Assembly: GCF_947507565.1 (NCBI RefSeq)
Contig: NC_089182.1
Span: 310,001-374,000, forward strand
Direction of reading: 5' to 3'
DNA from: Oscarella lobularis
Taxonomy: Eukaryota; Porifera; Homoscleromorpha; Homosclerophorida; Oscarellidae
DNA length: 64,000 nt
Shown here: in pieces, positions 32,401 through 47,400 of the stretch
Layout: the number at the start of each line of letters is the position of its first letter
Numbering within the stretch: the stretch's first letter is position 1
Translations under genes and position numbers: made by a program
Notes under the pieces: model-generated
What the model saw: the letters and a program-made list of their open reading frames with translations, nothing else
Database searches by the model: none
What the model was told of the DNA's origin: nothing

Positions 32401-35400
32401 GGATAAGATAGTCAGTTCATTGCTTTGGAATGTCCTGCCGTCGATGACTTCGTCAAACGTAAGGCGAACTTTTCCGCTGTTCAAATCCAAATTGAAAGAC
32501 AAGAAATTAGGCGAAATTTTATCTTCAGTAAACACCGACACGCGTTCGCCATCCGCTTCCAAGATAGCGACCACCTCGTTGTTATTCATGTCCTTTACCA
32601 GTGCACGGGTTACGCGAAGATACGTGTTCCACCTGGAGCTAGCCAGACCTCGAATTCTGTTCAACGAGTTGACGTCTTTCGAAGTCAAGTATAGAGTCAG
32701 TACTGTGCTGTCTTCTTTCGAGCCACTTCCCTCAATCAGGATGTGGGACAATGTCGATGGTGCCGTTCCGTTGGCTCGACTCTGCACTGTTATTGCCGTC
32801 GGATCCAATGTACTGGCTTCGACCGTCTCAGAAAACGTCATTGTCAGTGTTCGATTATTCATGTCGAGATCGAACGACAGCAACTCAGGCTTCGTCAAAT
32901 CGCTTGTGAATGCCTTTGCTTGCTTGGCGTCGGTTTCAGCAATGCCTATCAGAGGGTTTCTGGCTAAATCAAGTATGGTCGAATTTTTGAGATACAAAAA
33001 GGTGTTGGAGACATCGGTGAGAATTAACGTGTTTTTCTTTATCTCATTCAAATCGTCGTCGCTTAGATAGAGCAGAATTCCCGTTCCGTCTAACGATCGC
33101 TGCGAATTTCCTCCGGTAAGAGTGAACTTTGCTTGATCAGAGGAAGCAGTTTTATTGTCTTGGAAGGTGATCCATTGGGCAGCAAACGTAGTCAGATTGA
33201 CAGTATCCGAAAAGTTCAGAGTCAACAGTCCAAGATCCATGTCCACAGCAAAATCCGTCAGGAACGGTTTGGTGTCGTCTTGGACGAACGATTTCACCTG
33301 CTTCGCTTTTCCGTCAGTTATCGGAGTCACATCGACTCCAGCGTGATCGTCGATGAGGAATGCACGCAGAGTCAAGAACGTGGTTTCTGGACTGATAGCC
33401 AAGCCATAGACGTCCTTGATCCGCAGCAGATCGAAGTGAGACAAAACGACGCGAATGTCGTAGCCGTCGGTGCTTCGCGTAATGCTCGAGTCGGTCAGAT
33501 CGACCGAAAGAGACGCCGTCTTCGCATTCTGTATCGTGATTGCAGACGCCCTGAGAGTGTCAGCCAATACGACGTCGTCGAAGGTGAGATTGAGTACGCC
33601 TAGATGTATATCGAGGTCGAAATTGAGAAGCGACGGCCTTGTCTTGTCGTCTTTGTGATCGCATGTAGGAACACGTAACGCCTTCGTCACGGCTATGTCA
33701 GACATGTCTAAGATGCTGCCAGAATCGATTGACAGGTAGGTGTCTTCGATGGAAGTTCCAAAGGTATAGTCGGTTTTTATCGCAATCGTATTAGCCTGAG
33801 ATAGTTCGACGGTGATTTCTATTAGACCATTCTCTGTGCTTCCTGGAGCGAGTACGCAGTCGGTCAGCCTCAGATCAACGCCGTGGCCGCTCGTATCGTT
33901 CGAATGGAGTGTCAGACCGCTGCAGTTGAGCGTGCCTGGTTTCACCGGCTCGCTAAACGTGAGCACAATCTGGGAACGGTCCAAATCGAGATGATAGCAA
34001 GACAGTACCACTTTGGTTTCATCAGGTACATAAACGCTAACTTGAGTCGCATTGAATTGGGAAATCCTCTGAACTTTATTCGGTATCAGAGACATGTCGA
34101 GCAGGGCGTTTGGTTCCAGTCGTAGGTAGGTGTCGTTAGCATTCTTAGCGAAAGCTGTCGCTTTTATTCCGTGCAAATCATCAAGAGATAGATCCAAAGT
34201 GACGAGACGCCCATTGGGACTGGTCGTTGTGGTTCCGGCGGTCAGAGTGTATTCGTCGGCAAGATTGCTAACGTTTGCGGAGCGCTGCAACGTTATTTGA
34301 GTTACGTCCACAGACGACGGTCCGGTATTTACCGGCTCATTGAACGTCAGATTGAGAAGGCCTTCATTCATGTCAAGACTGAAGCTCTCTAGCTTAGGAC
34401 CCGTCACGTCTCTGAAAACAGTTTTGACTATTTTTCCCGGAAAACCTTGGTCAACTGCAGCAACTTTGTTGTTGCGCATGTCGACGACAAAGTCGTTGGT
34501 AAAGGTAATATAGCAGTTGCCTCGTCTTACACACAATTCGGCGTTGGTCTTGAGTTTGACAAGATCGTCGGTGAGTAATTGGAACACAACGACTGGAGTG
34601 TCTCTAGTGCTGAGTGTCACGCCTCCGTTCAGAGTGAGATTCGTGCGAGGATTTTCAAAAAGACTCTGCAGTGTGATGGTAGCATACCGAAGAGAAGAGA
34701 TATCGACAGTCTCGTCCATTGTAAGAATCACTTCTCCATTCTCGAGGTTAATGCTGGTGAACTCCGTCAACGTTGGTGAGCGGGTGTCTTTCGTAAAGAC
34801 ATCGACTTGAAGTCCATATCCGTTTGGTATCCCTTCTATCGGTCTGTCAACCATATCCAACACAGCATCATCCTCAAAAGTCAGATAGCAGGTGTTGTTG
34901 TCAACGCAGAACTCCTTTCGTTTGATTTCATTGAAGTCTTCTGGGGATAAAACAATAGTCGCGTCAGACGTGTCATCGTCGTAGGAAAGGCTCGTAGTCA
35001 GAGTCTGGTTCACTCGTATCGTCGTCGCGTTATCTTGCAAAGTGAAATAGGTCTCTTTCAAACTGGTAATATTAATCGTTTCGTCAAAGTGGAGAACAAG
35101 CAAGCCCGCGTTCATGTCGACGTCAAAAGATTTCAAACTGGGTCGGACAACGTCTCCGACGTAGGAAGACACTTCCATTCCATAGGAGACGCCTATTCCT
35201 CGAACACTATTTCCGCTCATGTCGCGAACAGCGAGACTAGTCATTCTCAAAAACGTGTTGTCGTTTTCCGTAGCCAACTCGATTCGTTTCTTCAGTTCGT
35301 TTTTGTCGAGGAAAGTTAGAGTGAATTGCAAGACCAATCCGTCGCTCGAGTTTGATGCTCCGCCGGTAAGCGTGTAGTCTTGGCTCGGCGAAGACTCTCT

Positions 35401-38400
35401 ATTTTGGAACGAGATGTACTGTGGCGAGAGTGAAGTAGCATTCATGGCTTCGGAAAATCTCATCGTCACTAGTTTGCTGTTTAGATTCAGGTCGAATGAA
35501 AGAAGGTAGGGTCTCGTCGTGTCCGGCGTATAGACTCTGGGTCTCGCGGCTCTGCTGCTTAGTATTGGAGAGACTTCGTTGTCAGCCAAGTCACGCATAG
35601 CGTCCTTTTCCATGACTAGATGCGTATTGGTTCGCTTCGTAGCCAAGTCGGTTAGCTTCTTGATTTCATTTAGATCGTTTTCAAAGAGCTGCAGTATGAC
35701 AATAGTTCCGTTTATCAGAGAATAGTTTCCGGACGTGATAGAGAAAGTCGTTCCCGACGACGAGGCGGACTGAAGCGTAAATCGATTCGGAACGAAAGTT
35801 TGCAAAATCATTTCTTCGGAAAAGGTCAGATGAAGTTGACCAGTGTTGAGATCGAACGCGTAGCGACGGAGAGTCGGCGGAATCAAATCAGACGTGTGAT
35901 TTCGAACTTGTAAGCCGTCAGAAATCGGTACCGCATTGACCCTATTTCCTGCCATGTCCTTCACGGAAAGTTCGGTTATGGAAATAAAAGTGTTTTTGAT
36001 CTCTTGTCCAAGCGGTGGCAAAGCTTTGATGCTTTGCAGGTCCTTGTGGCTAACAGTGATTTCTACAACTGTCGAGTCGTCTACCGTTCCATTTCCTTCG
36101 GTAAGAGTGAACACTTGGCTTAATCCGGTCGCGTTTTCAGCAACAGCAAGAGTTACGTTTTTCGGTGACAACGACATTGCCTTGACTGTTTCAGAAAACG
36201 TCAATATGATAACAAGTGGCGGCACTCCGCCGCGCATTGCCAAATCAAAAGCCACCAACGTAGGAGCCGATTCATCCTTTGTGTACTTAGAGACGAGTAG
36301 ATTCTGAACAGAAATCAAATTGTTGCCGTTCATGTCTTTCACCGATCCAGCTAAAGCCGAAAGGTACGAGGTCTCTTTGCTGATCGCCAAGCTGGTAAGT
36401 CGCTTGATTTCGTTCAGGTCCAATGCTGTCATATTGACCGCTACGATGTGAGAATTTTCTGGCTGTATTGCGCCTTCTTTGAAAGTGTACTTGGCAGTCG
36501 AACTGTTGCTCAACGTGAAGCCGGTAATCAGTAGTGTACTCACATTTACAGTTTCGCTGAACTGTAGAGTCAAAGTGTCGCTATCAAGATCGAGGTCGAA
36601 TGTTTCCATAACTGGACCCGTTTTGTCTTCGGTGAAATTGCAGACACAGAATCCAGAGCTTTTCTTTATTTCGACGACGCTGTTCGAGTTCATATCGCTT
36701 AACGCCATCGAGGTCAGTGAAAGGCAGGTGTTCTCAGAATTGGTTGCCAAGTTCGTCAAAGCTTTAATTCTGTTCAGATCGTCGGTAGTGAGTTGAATGG
36801 CAATATGAGTCGCATCTCCATTGACAACGGCTTCGGCAGAAAACGTGTGACTCTCCACTGGAGCGGACGCCTTGTTCTGCAGAGAAATTTGCGTCATATT
36901 GACCGTTGTAGCGTCGATCGTTTCATTGAAGATGAGCGTGAGCGTTCCGGTGTTCAGATCGAGATCAAAGCAGACAAGTTGAGGCTTCGTTGTGTCGTTC
37001 GTGAATATCGCCACTCGCCGAGCACTCAGTCCATCGACAAGCGCAACGATTTTGTTACCTGTCATATCTTTGACCATCTCTGCCGGAAAAGTCATGAATG
37101 TCGTTTCTTTGCTCACAGCCACGTCTCTCAGTTTCTTTATCTCATTCAAATCGTCGACCGTTATTGTGACATTTACGTGGATACCGTCAGTCTTCGTTAC
37201 AAGCCCGCCAGTCAACTGATACTCAGAAGTTGATGTCACTGCATTTTGCAGTGTGATAAGAGACGGAACAAATGATGACGTATTCACGGTTTCGGTGAAT
37301 GTGAAAGAAATTATTCCGACGTCCATGTCAAGATTGTATGCTACAAGTGCCGGTGCTGTTACGTCAGTGTCGTGATCGATTGCTTGCTTAGCGTTATCGG
37401 CTTCAATCGGTACGAGAGCATTTCCGCTCATGTCTTCAATAGCCGTCGACGGAATTACAAGGAACGTGTTGTTGACGTTCGTTCCAAGATTCGTTAACGC
37501 TTTGATCGCATTTAGATTTCCCTGAGTCAGATAAACTGAAAATTCCACAGCAGCAACATCAGGATCTGGACGGCCTCCCGTCAGAGAGAACGCAACAGTA
37601 CTCGACGTGTAGTTCTTCTCGTTTTGTATCGTGATCTCGGAAAGTTTAAGCTTGAGAATGTTGACGGTTTCGGAGAAGCGAAGGTGAATGATTTCTTTGG
37701 TCAAATCCACGCTGAAGTCCACAACGTGAGGTCGAGTCGTGTCGGGAGTGCAATTCGAGACTTGGAGTCCACGATCGGAAACGATTGACGTCACGGGAAC
37801 GGCGGCGACATCCTCAATCAATTCTGACCTAAGAGTCACGTACGTAGTTTCCTTAGAGCAGCTTCTTGCCAGTCCGTCCCTTCTCTTGATCTCGTCGAAA
37901 TCGATTTTGGCCAGAATGAGCTCGATGACGTAGCCGTTGTCGCTTGGCGACGATCCGCCCGTGAGAGTGTATTTATTAAACGAGTCGTTTCCTAGTCGCG
38001 AATTCTGAAGTGTCAGACCCGTCGGATCGAACGACGATCGAAGCACGACGTCGTCGAACGTCAGACTCATTCGTCCCGTATTCAAATCGAAGTTATAGCG
38101 AAGAAGATTCGGCGGTGTTATATCTTTGAAGTAGCTGGCGACCAGAGCCGACGAAACAGACTTGACCTTATTCCCGGACATGTCCACAAACGATCCGTAG
38201 CCGATAGCAATGTACGAGTCTTCCTTTTTCGTCGCTAGATCGGTTTTAAGTTTGATTTCGCGCACGTCGTCGGCGTTGAGAGCGATTTGCACGAGGGTTT
38301 TGTCCGACGTCGCATAGCTCGGCGTTCCTCCGGTTAGATTGTAGGAGATGCTCGATGAGTCGCTTGTTCGCTGAAGTTTCAGTTGGTTGTAGCCAATTGG

Positions 38401-41400
38401 AGCTAGTACGTCAATCGGTTCGTCGAAAGAAAGAGTGAAGAGGCCCTGGTTCATGTCCAATGAGGCGAAACGAGTCACTGTGGGTTCGGTTATGTCGTCG
38501 ACGTAGCCGCTGGCTTTGAGAGAGTTTATACCATTGACTCTCGCGTCGACTGCATTATCAGACGTGTCCTTGATCAATTTGTTGGTGAAGGTGATGTAGG
38601 AATCGTTGACATTTGTTGCCATTGTCGTGTATGCTTTGACTGCAGTCAGATCAAACAAGGAGAGAGCTATTTCGACTTCTAGTCCATTTTCGGTTGTTCG
38701 CCTGGTGCCCCCCGTAAGCTTTTGAACGGCAGACGCATTTTTCATGTCTTGAATAGTCAATTCAATGATTTCCAACGTCAAGACTTGAACGGTCTCATCG
38801 AATGTTAACGTCAGATTTCCTTCGTCCATGTCCAGACTAAACGCTACCGCGTTTGGAGGCGTAGTGTCTGGTATGAAGCTAGTCGGCAAATGCTTTTGAT
38901 CGAAGACCGTTGTGTTGACTTGAAGGATCGGATTTCCTGCCATATCGTATCCAAAGTCGCTGCTGAGACGCACGTAGCAGTTCGTATTATCAAGGCAGAG
39001 TTTGTTGAAGAATTTGACGTCGTTCAAGTCTTTCGCCGTCACTTGAATAGACACGTGTGTCGAATCGTTTGAGATCACCTGTCCGCCAGTCAAATAGACG
39101 CGATGAACGGGCGAAACATAGAAATTTTGAAGGTACAGTGCCGTTGGATCGACCGACGAACTGTTTATCGTTTCACTAAAAACGATCGTCATTACTCCGC
39201 TGTCGAGATCAAACGAGGCAAACTGCTCCAGACTAGGAGACGTTTTGTCCAAACCGTAGATATTTACTTGAATAGCAGATTCACGTCGTATCGGTACAAT
39301 TTCGTTTCCAAACATGTCGTCAACGGTTTCTCTCGTCAATGATAGGTAGCAGTTCGATTTTCTTGTGCAGAACGGTTTACGAGTCAATTCGTCGATGTCC
39401 GCTTTCGCAAAACGAACGCGCACCACCGAGCTGTCTTTGCTCAGAGTGGTTCCTCCCGTAAGAGTTTGCTGCTCGTCAGAGATCAGAGACGACTTGTTGC
39501 TAGCCTGGAACGTTATTCGAATCAGTTCGAGACTGCTGACATTGACCGTCTCGCTAAAGTGAAGAGTAAACGTTCCGTTCGAAAGGTCGATGTCGAATGA
39601 GACGAGAGTCGGCCGAACAAAATCAGGATCGTACCTTCGAACTTGCGTAGTTTCTGCTTTGAGAGCATTACGAGCCATATCGAAGACAGCACCGTAGGCA
39701 ACTGAGAGGTACGTGTTCTTCTCTTCAGTGGCGAGTTGCTTCAGTTCCTTTATTGCGTTCATGTCTTTCAAGCCAATGTCTATTAGGATAGAGCTGTAAG
39801 TCGGTCTCGTTGCGGTGCTGTTGTCTGTTAGAGAATATTTCTCTGCTGGTGTCGAGCTCGCACTCTGCAAGGTGATCGAGTTAATCGAAAGAGACGTGAG
39901 ATTGACCGTTTCGGAGAAAAATAATTGCAGAGTAAAGTTATCGATGCTGAGATCGAAGTCCGTTAGAGTTGGCGGCACTAGATCGGGGAAAAGAGTCGTA
40001 ACTTCCAAGGCAGCTGACGAGTTTATTCTAACAACTTCATTGCCGGCCATGTCTTTGATTGTTTGAGGACTGATGGACAAGAAAGTGTTTTCTGACTCCG
40101 TAGCTAGGGACTCGAAGTCTTTGATTGCATTTCTGTCTCGGAATGATAAACTAACGATAATCGTATCACTGCTTGAACTCGACGTAACGCTTGTTTCGGT
40201 CAAGTTAACTACCTCCGATGCCGCGATCTTTTGGTTTCTGATACTGATAAAGTTTGCTTTGAATGTCGCAGTGTCGACAACTTCACTGAAAGACAACGTC
40301 AGCTCATCTGTACTAAGAGAGAGGTTGAACGAGAGAAGTTTCGGGTTGGTGGTATCCGGAGTAAACGTTTTGACGCGAAGAGCTTCTCTGTGAGCCCTAA
40401 TTGGATTGTTGCTAGTGTCCTTAACCGCATCAAACGTTACGTTGAGGAAAGTGTTGTCGGCTTTTGTAGCAACTCGTCTTTCCAGCTTCAAAGCACTTGA
40501 GTCGGCCAGAGATAGACTCACCGTGACGTAAATATCATTTGCCTTGGTCCACGTGCTGTCAGAGAGCGCATAACTTGCATCCGCTGTCGAGTCGTTGCGA
40601 CTCTGTGTGAAGAGCCGCCGAATCGTAAGAGTGTCTGTGTATACGACTTCATCAAACGTAAGATACAGCTTGTTAGAGTCCATGTCCAAGTCAAACGAAT
40701 GCAGCACAGGAGGTGTTACGTCAGGGTAGACGAATTTGGCTTGAACCGCTTTGTCTTTCGGTGCGGCTACGAGAGAATTGTAGTTCATGTCGTTTAGAGC
40801 TGACGATGTGAGAGCCATGAAAGTGTCATTTATCGTCTTTGCGAGTCCTTCGATTCTTTTGATAGAATTCTGGTTATCGATTGTTAGAGAGAAACGGTAA
40901 ATCGGCTTGACTCCCGACGACGATACTGCTCCGGCTGTTAAAACGTGAAAGTTTCCTACCTCTTGAGAATAGTTTTTCTGGACAGTGATTTCTTTGAAGT
41001 CGACCGAATCGACGTCGATCACCTCGTCGAACGTTAGAGTGAAAACGCCGGAGTTTCGATCGAATTCGTAAGAAAGAAGATTGGGCTTTGTTCTGTCGGA
41101 ATAGAACAGGTACGAGCAGAGCACACCAAATTGTCTCCTGATTTCCACAATATCGTTTCCGTTCATGTCCTTCAACGTATCGGGAGTAAGAGACAAGTAC
41201 GTAAACAGTTGTCCTGTAGCTAGAGATCGATCAAGCTTGATAGCATTTGCGTCGTCTGCTGAAAGGTAAAACGCGATGATGGTGCTGTCGTTTGCAGACG
41301 TGGTCGTGTCCGTTAGCGTTCTAAATGTGCCTGCTGTTCCATTTTCTTTCGACTGAAGTGTGACGTAGATCGGCTGAACGCTTGAAGCATTCACCGTCTC

Positions 41401-44400
41401 GTCAAACGTCAGAGTCAGAACGGTTGAATCCATGTCCAAAGAGAATGACACCAATACAGGGCTTGTCCGATCTTCAACGAATGTGGAAGCTTTCACGGCC
41501 ACGTCGCTAGGTACCCGCGGCAATCTGTTGCCAAAGAAGTCATAGACGGAGTCATTGGCAATCGATAGGTAAGTGTTCGATTTCGACGTAGCAAGAGTCA
41601 AATCTTTCTTGATGACATTGAGATCAATAGGAAGCATATTTAGTGTGACCGTGAGACCGTCTTCCGATTGACTAAGTTCTCCTCCAGTGATTCTTCTCCA
41701 GCTTCCATCGCTAATATTCGACGCCGCTTGAATAGTGTACTTCGTAATATCCAAAGTGGAGACGTTGACGCCTTCAGAAAACGTAAGTATCAGCCTGCCC
41801 AGGTCGAGATCCAAGGTGAAGTTTTCCAGAGTAGGTTGGCTGTCATCGGTCGTGAAAGATTTCACACGAATTCCGTTGCCGTCAGTCACGGCAATGACAT
41901 CAACGCCCTCGTGATCGTCAACTCCAGATGCCCGCATTGTAATGAATGTCTTATTTTCGTTCTTTGCCAATCCAAAAACAGACTTGATTCCAAAGAAGTC
42001 GACTAGGGATAGATCGACGGTCAGGGCATAGCCACCGAGACTGCTTGTCGTGGAAGACATCAATGTGTAGGATCCAGATGACGCTTCTCCGTCCTGTATG
42101 GTAAATGCCAGAGGATTGAAGCTTTGCGAGTCGACTACGTCCGTGAAAGTCAAGTTCATCTGACCCAAATTCATATCCAGAGAAAACGACTCGAGTCTTG
42201 GAGCTGTTGCGTCGGCAGAGAAGGCCGCTGTTTTTCTGGCAACAGTTTCCTTTAAGCTATTTCCTGCCATATCGATCGCTGCATCTCCGGGAAGATTGAT
42301 GTAGGTGTCTTCGCTGCTGGTGGCGATAGATTTATTCAGTTTCAGGAAAGTCGTGTCTTCGGCATTCAATTTCACAGTCAAAACGACTGACCCGGGATTG
42401 TCGTCGGAAGTGATCAGCTCACCACCGGTCAACAAGTAAGACACGCCAGAGCCAGATAGTAGCGTTACTTTAGTGACGTCAAAAGAAGAAATATTGATCG
42501 GTTCGCTGAAAGTCAGCACCAGTTCATCCGCATCCAAATCTAATTTGAAGTCGTTCAGTTGCGGTTGACGTCTGTCGGGGGTATAAGTCAAGGCCCCAAG
42601 AGCCTGGTCGTTCGGAACGGGTACGATTTCATTCGGAACAAAAGCTTTGTCTTTGATGGTCTTAGCTGTCAGGCTGATAAACGTATCATTTAGGATCTTA
42701 GCAAATGTCGACGCTTTGATTGCATCAGCATCCGCCTTGAGAAGATCGATCACAAGAACGGAACCGTCCGGACTGGTTGAAGATCCACCGGAAAGTTGAA
42801 TAGCATTAATTGTATCGTTCGCCGAGTCTTGCAGTGTTATTTGAGTGGCGTCCAGCGTACTGACGTCTACGGCCTCGTCGAAGGTAAGAGTCAATGTCGA
42901 ATCGTTCAAGTTTAGATGGAATGACAGAAGTCTAACGTCTGTTTTGTCATCGACAAAGGTTTGCACTACTTTTCCCGGTGCTTCTGAAAGGACAGGCGTA
43001 ACCGCGTAGCCCTGCATGTCTTTGACGAGATCTTGTGTGATTGTGATGTAGCAGTTGCCTCGGCGATTGCAGAGGAAAGTTTGAGATTTCAAAGCAATGA
43101 GATCTTCGGCAACAACGTCGATTACTATTTCTGTTCCGTCTCTGCTTTCGGTTGAACCTCCTGACAGCGTAAGCTTGCCAACGAGTGGAGGCTCGAACAG
43201 GCTCTGCAACGTGATTTGGTCAAATTGTATAGTGGAAACGTTGACAGTCTCGGAAAAGAGCAGAGTCAGTTTGCCCGTTGAAAGATCAAATTTCACAAAA
43301 GCGTCTAGCGACGGTCTCGTTGTGTCCGGAACGAAACGACGAGCCTTTTGAGCAGAATCAGCAGGAATGCCGACTGCAGAGCGACTGACCATGTCCACGA
43401 CGGTATCGTTCAGAAACGATACGAAGCAGTTCTCTCTTGACGTACACAGACCAGCCTCCTTCTTCAAGAAGTTCAGTTCGTCTTCGTGCAGAACGACCGA
43501 CACTCGAGCTTGGTTTTGATGAGGAATGGAGCTCTTCTCTAAGACTAATGCGAGACTTGCATTCGCTGGAGAATTTTGAAGAGTAACCTTCGATAAATTG
43601 AACGACGCTACGTTGACGGTTTCATCAAATTGGAAGTGAAGTGTTCCGGAATCCAGGTCGACATCAAAGTAGCTTAGTCTAGGACGGATTAGATCTTCAG
43701 TAATAACGTTTACTTGCAGCGCATCAAAAGACGCTACAGTGACGATTTCATTTCCGGCCGTATCTTGTAGTAGTCCTGCAGTCAAACTAATAAAGGTGTT
43801 GTTTTTAGACGTGAACAGATTTGTGAACGCCTTGATTTTGTTCAAATCCGTGTTGTTCAACTCGAGGATTAGTTCTAGTCCATTAGGTGATGTCGTAACA
43901 CCGCCAGCGAGCACGTAACTCTCGGTGGGAGACGACTTCGCGTTCTGTACGGTGACTTTGGTTGGATCGAGCGAGGACGTCTTCACGCTTTCAGAGAAGC
44001 GTAAGACGAGACGCTTCGTGTTCAGTTCGACGTCGAACGACAAGAGCTGGGGTCTCGTTACATCGTTCGTGTACTCGTCGACTTTCAACGCGTTCTTCGC
44101 ACTTATTGCTGCTGCCTCGTTTTCTGGAGGATCGGTGAGGACACCTCTTTCAAGAGATATAAAGGTGGAGTCTTTTCCTGCTGCGAGTTTTTCAATTGCT
44201 TTGATTCCGTTCAGGTCCTCGATTTCAAGTACTAGTCTGACTACGAAGTCGGTCACCAGGGAAGCGTTTCCTCCGAAAAGGACATAAGAGGCGGTGTCAT
44301 TGTCAAGAATTTGCGAACTTTGAATGGATATTTTCTCTGGTTTAAATGACGCCAAAGCCACTTTCTTCGTAAACGACAGCGTTAGCTCTCCCGCATTCAA

Positions 44401-47400
44401 ATCAATGTCAAATGATTCCAGTTCGGGCGTGGATAAATCAGCATTGTAGTCAGCAACGCCAGTAGCGTCCTCTTTTTCGATTTCAACCGATCTAAGGTCG
44501 ACCATGTCCAGTACAGCGTTCTCTCGGAGAGAGACAAAAGACGTTGTGTTGTAGAGAAGAACAGGTGGGAGTCGCTTGATTTCATCCAAGTCTCCATTCG
44601 TGAGAGCTACTTCGACAACGGCGCTGTCTTCTGCCGTCAGAATGTCCCCGCCGGTCAGAGTGTAGGTGGCTTTGGATCCAGTGCTGTTCCTCAATCCTTG
44701 AAGGGTAACGAAGGTAACGTTGAAAGTATTGACACTGACTGTTTCTGAAAAACGTAGAATGGCAACTAGAGGCAGAACGTTGCCCAGGCTCATGCGTAGA
44801 CCAAAGGAATCCAAAGTGGGACGAGTAGTGTCATCCGTGTACTCGCAGCTCTTCAACGGCGCATCCGATGAAATAGCCGCCGAAACGACGTTACTTGTAT
44901 CTCGAACTAGACCAGCTCGGAGAATCAAGTAGGTGGTGTGAAGGCTTGTTGCGAGTTGCTCGTTCTTCTTCAATCGGTTCTGGTCGGCAATCGTCAATTC
45001 TAAAACGACTACCGCTCCGTCGTTACTGCGCGTTACTCCTCCGGTCAGCGAAACGTTTGCATTCGCTTGATTTATCACGGTGATCGCCGTGGGATCGAAC
45101 GTCTTGACGGCCACTGATTCAGAAAAGTTTAGCGTCATTTCGCCATTGTCCATGTCTAATTCAAAGCATGTTAGCCTGGGATTGACAGTGTCTTTCACCA
45201 CTTCTTCCGCCTGGAGAGCGTTTTGATCGGAAATCGGAACGACTTGATTACTGTTCATGTCAGTTATCACCGAGCTTGTGATAGATAAGAAAGTGTTATT
45301 CGTAGCTGTCGCCAAGGTCCGCAACACTTTGATGGCATTAATGTCGATAGTGCTGAAGTTAAATTCAAGCACAGGACTGTACGAACTTGTCACGACCGCT
45401 TCCGTCAAAACGTAAACGGTCGAGACGTTAGCTTGGGACAGGCTCTGAAGTTTCATTCCAGACGGATCAAGAGAATTGACGTCGACAGTCTCGGAGAAAA
45501 CGAGCGTCATTGTATCGGCGCTCAGATCGATCGTGTACTTCGTTAGAGTCGGTCGCGTCGTGTCGGAAGTGAACGACTGAACTCGACTGGCCGCTCCGTT
45601 TGGAACAGCATCAATTTCATTCTTGCTCATGTCCACGACCATTCCCTTTTCAAAAGCGAGATACGTATTTTCTTTCCTGGTTGCAATCGCCGGTCGAGCT
45701 TTTATGGCGTTCAGATCTTTCGTTGTCAGGGTGAGCTTGACGACTGCATCTCCCTCTCCGTGGAATCGACTGCGGAATACGGTGTCATTGACGCTCGCAT
45801 TTCCGCCTGTCAATTGATAGATGTCGGACGACGATTTCGAGCTTTGAAGACTAATTTTCGTCAGATTGAAAGACGTTGTATTAACTGATTCCGAGAAAGT
45901 GATGAGCATTGTACCCTCGTCCATATCGATGCTGTACGATTTGACTACCGGAGCCATCAGATCTTGTTTGTAGCTCGACGCCTTCAGAGAAGAATCGTCC
46001 GAAATTGCAATGACGGCGTTTCCGTTCATGTCGTAAATAGTAGTGTTTGGGAAAAATATGTACGAATCGTTGAGACCAGTAAAGATGTTGCTTCTCTCTT
46101 TCAATTCGTCCAAGTCTTTGACAGTGAAGTAAAGAGCGAAAGAGACGGACGTGTCGTTAGGTAGCGGAAGACCTCCAGAGAGCACAAACGACTGCGTCGC
46201 GTCGCTCTTATTCATCGCGTTCTGCAGTCCTATTTTCGTTGTAACCAAGCGAGCAACATCGACTGCTTCGGAGAACCTGAGAGTGACGGCTCCGCCGTGC
46301 AAGTCGACCGACATTTCCTCCAGTCTTGGAGCCGTGGTATCGGAGACGAACTCTGTCACTTGTCTGCCTGGATTACGAACGCCGATTACGTTGAGTCCTC
46401 CGCTGTCCTCAATCACTTCAGACGTCATTGTCATAAAAGTGTCGTTGATGTTAGTTGCCAGATTTCTTATCATTTTCAATCCGTTCAAGTCTACTGGCGC
46501 TAAGTCAATAACTACTTCGAATCCGTTCGAACTCTTCGTCGATCCCTGCAGAAGTTGATACGAAGCAGTGGAGTCAACCGTTCTCAAAGCATTTTGAATT
46601 GTTATTTCTTGCGGATTCAGAGTCGAGACACGAACAATGTCATTGAAAGTCAACGTGAGAATACCCTCGTCGACGTCCAGATGGAATCTAGTCAAAGACG
46701 GAGGTGTCGTGTCCGGTATGAGGCTAGTAATCTTAACGCCAACGGCAGTACGGTCCACAGGATTGCCAGCTGCATCTTCAAGGGCTCCCTCGTTGAGCGA
46801 AATAAACGTGTCCCTCAGAGACGTCGCGAGATCGTCTGTTTCTTTGATACCGAGAATATCGTCCGGAGAAAGAGATATCACAAGTCGGGTTTTTTCGTCG
46901 TTATTGGTGACGGCTGTTCCTCCTGTTAGATTGTAGACCGGGTAAGGCGGTCCGGACGCTTTGCCTTGCAAAGTGACTTTGCTGGCGTTGAACGTCTTCG
47001 CATCGACGGGTTCGGAAAAGATGAGCGTAAGAAGACGATTTCCCATGTCTAGCTCGGTGAATTGCGTCAGAATCGGATTAGTCGAGTCGATGGTGTAGGT
47101 CGATACCTGAAGGGCATTAGAGAACGAACGTTCGACGGCTTTGTTTCGGCTGATATCCAAAACCAAGGCATCGGTGTGAGTCAGGAAAGTGCTGTTCTTA
47201 TTCGTTGCCAAGGCGAAGTCGGCTTTGATTTTTGTCACGTCACTTGCAAGAAGACTAACGGCTATGTCCGTTCCATCGTCCAAGGGCGGAAGAACTGTGC
47301 CACCGCTCAAAGTAATGTTATTACTGTTCAGTTGGTTGTGAAGGCTTATTTCAACGAGCTTGAGCGAAGAAACTCGAACGACTTCCGAGAATTCCACGTA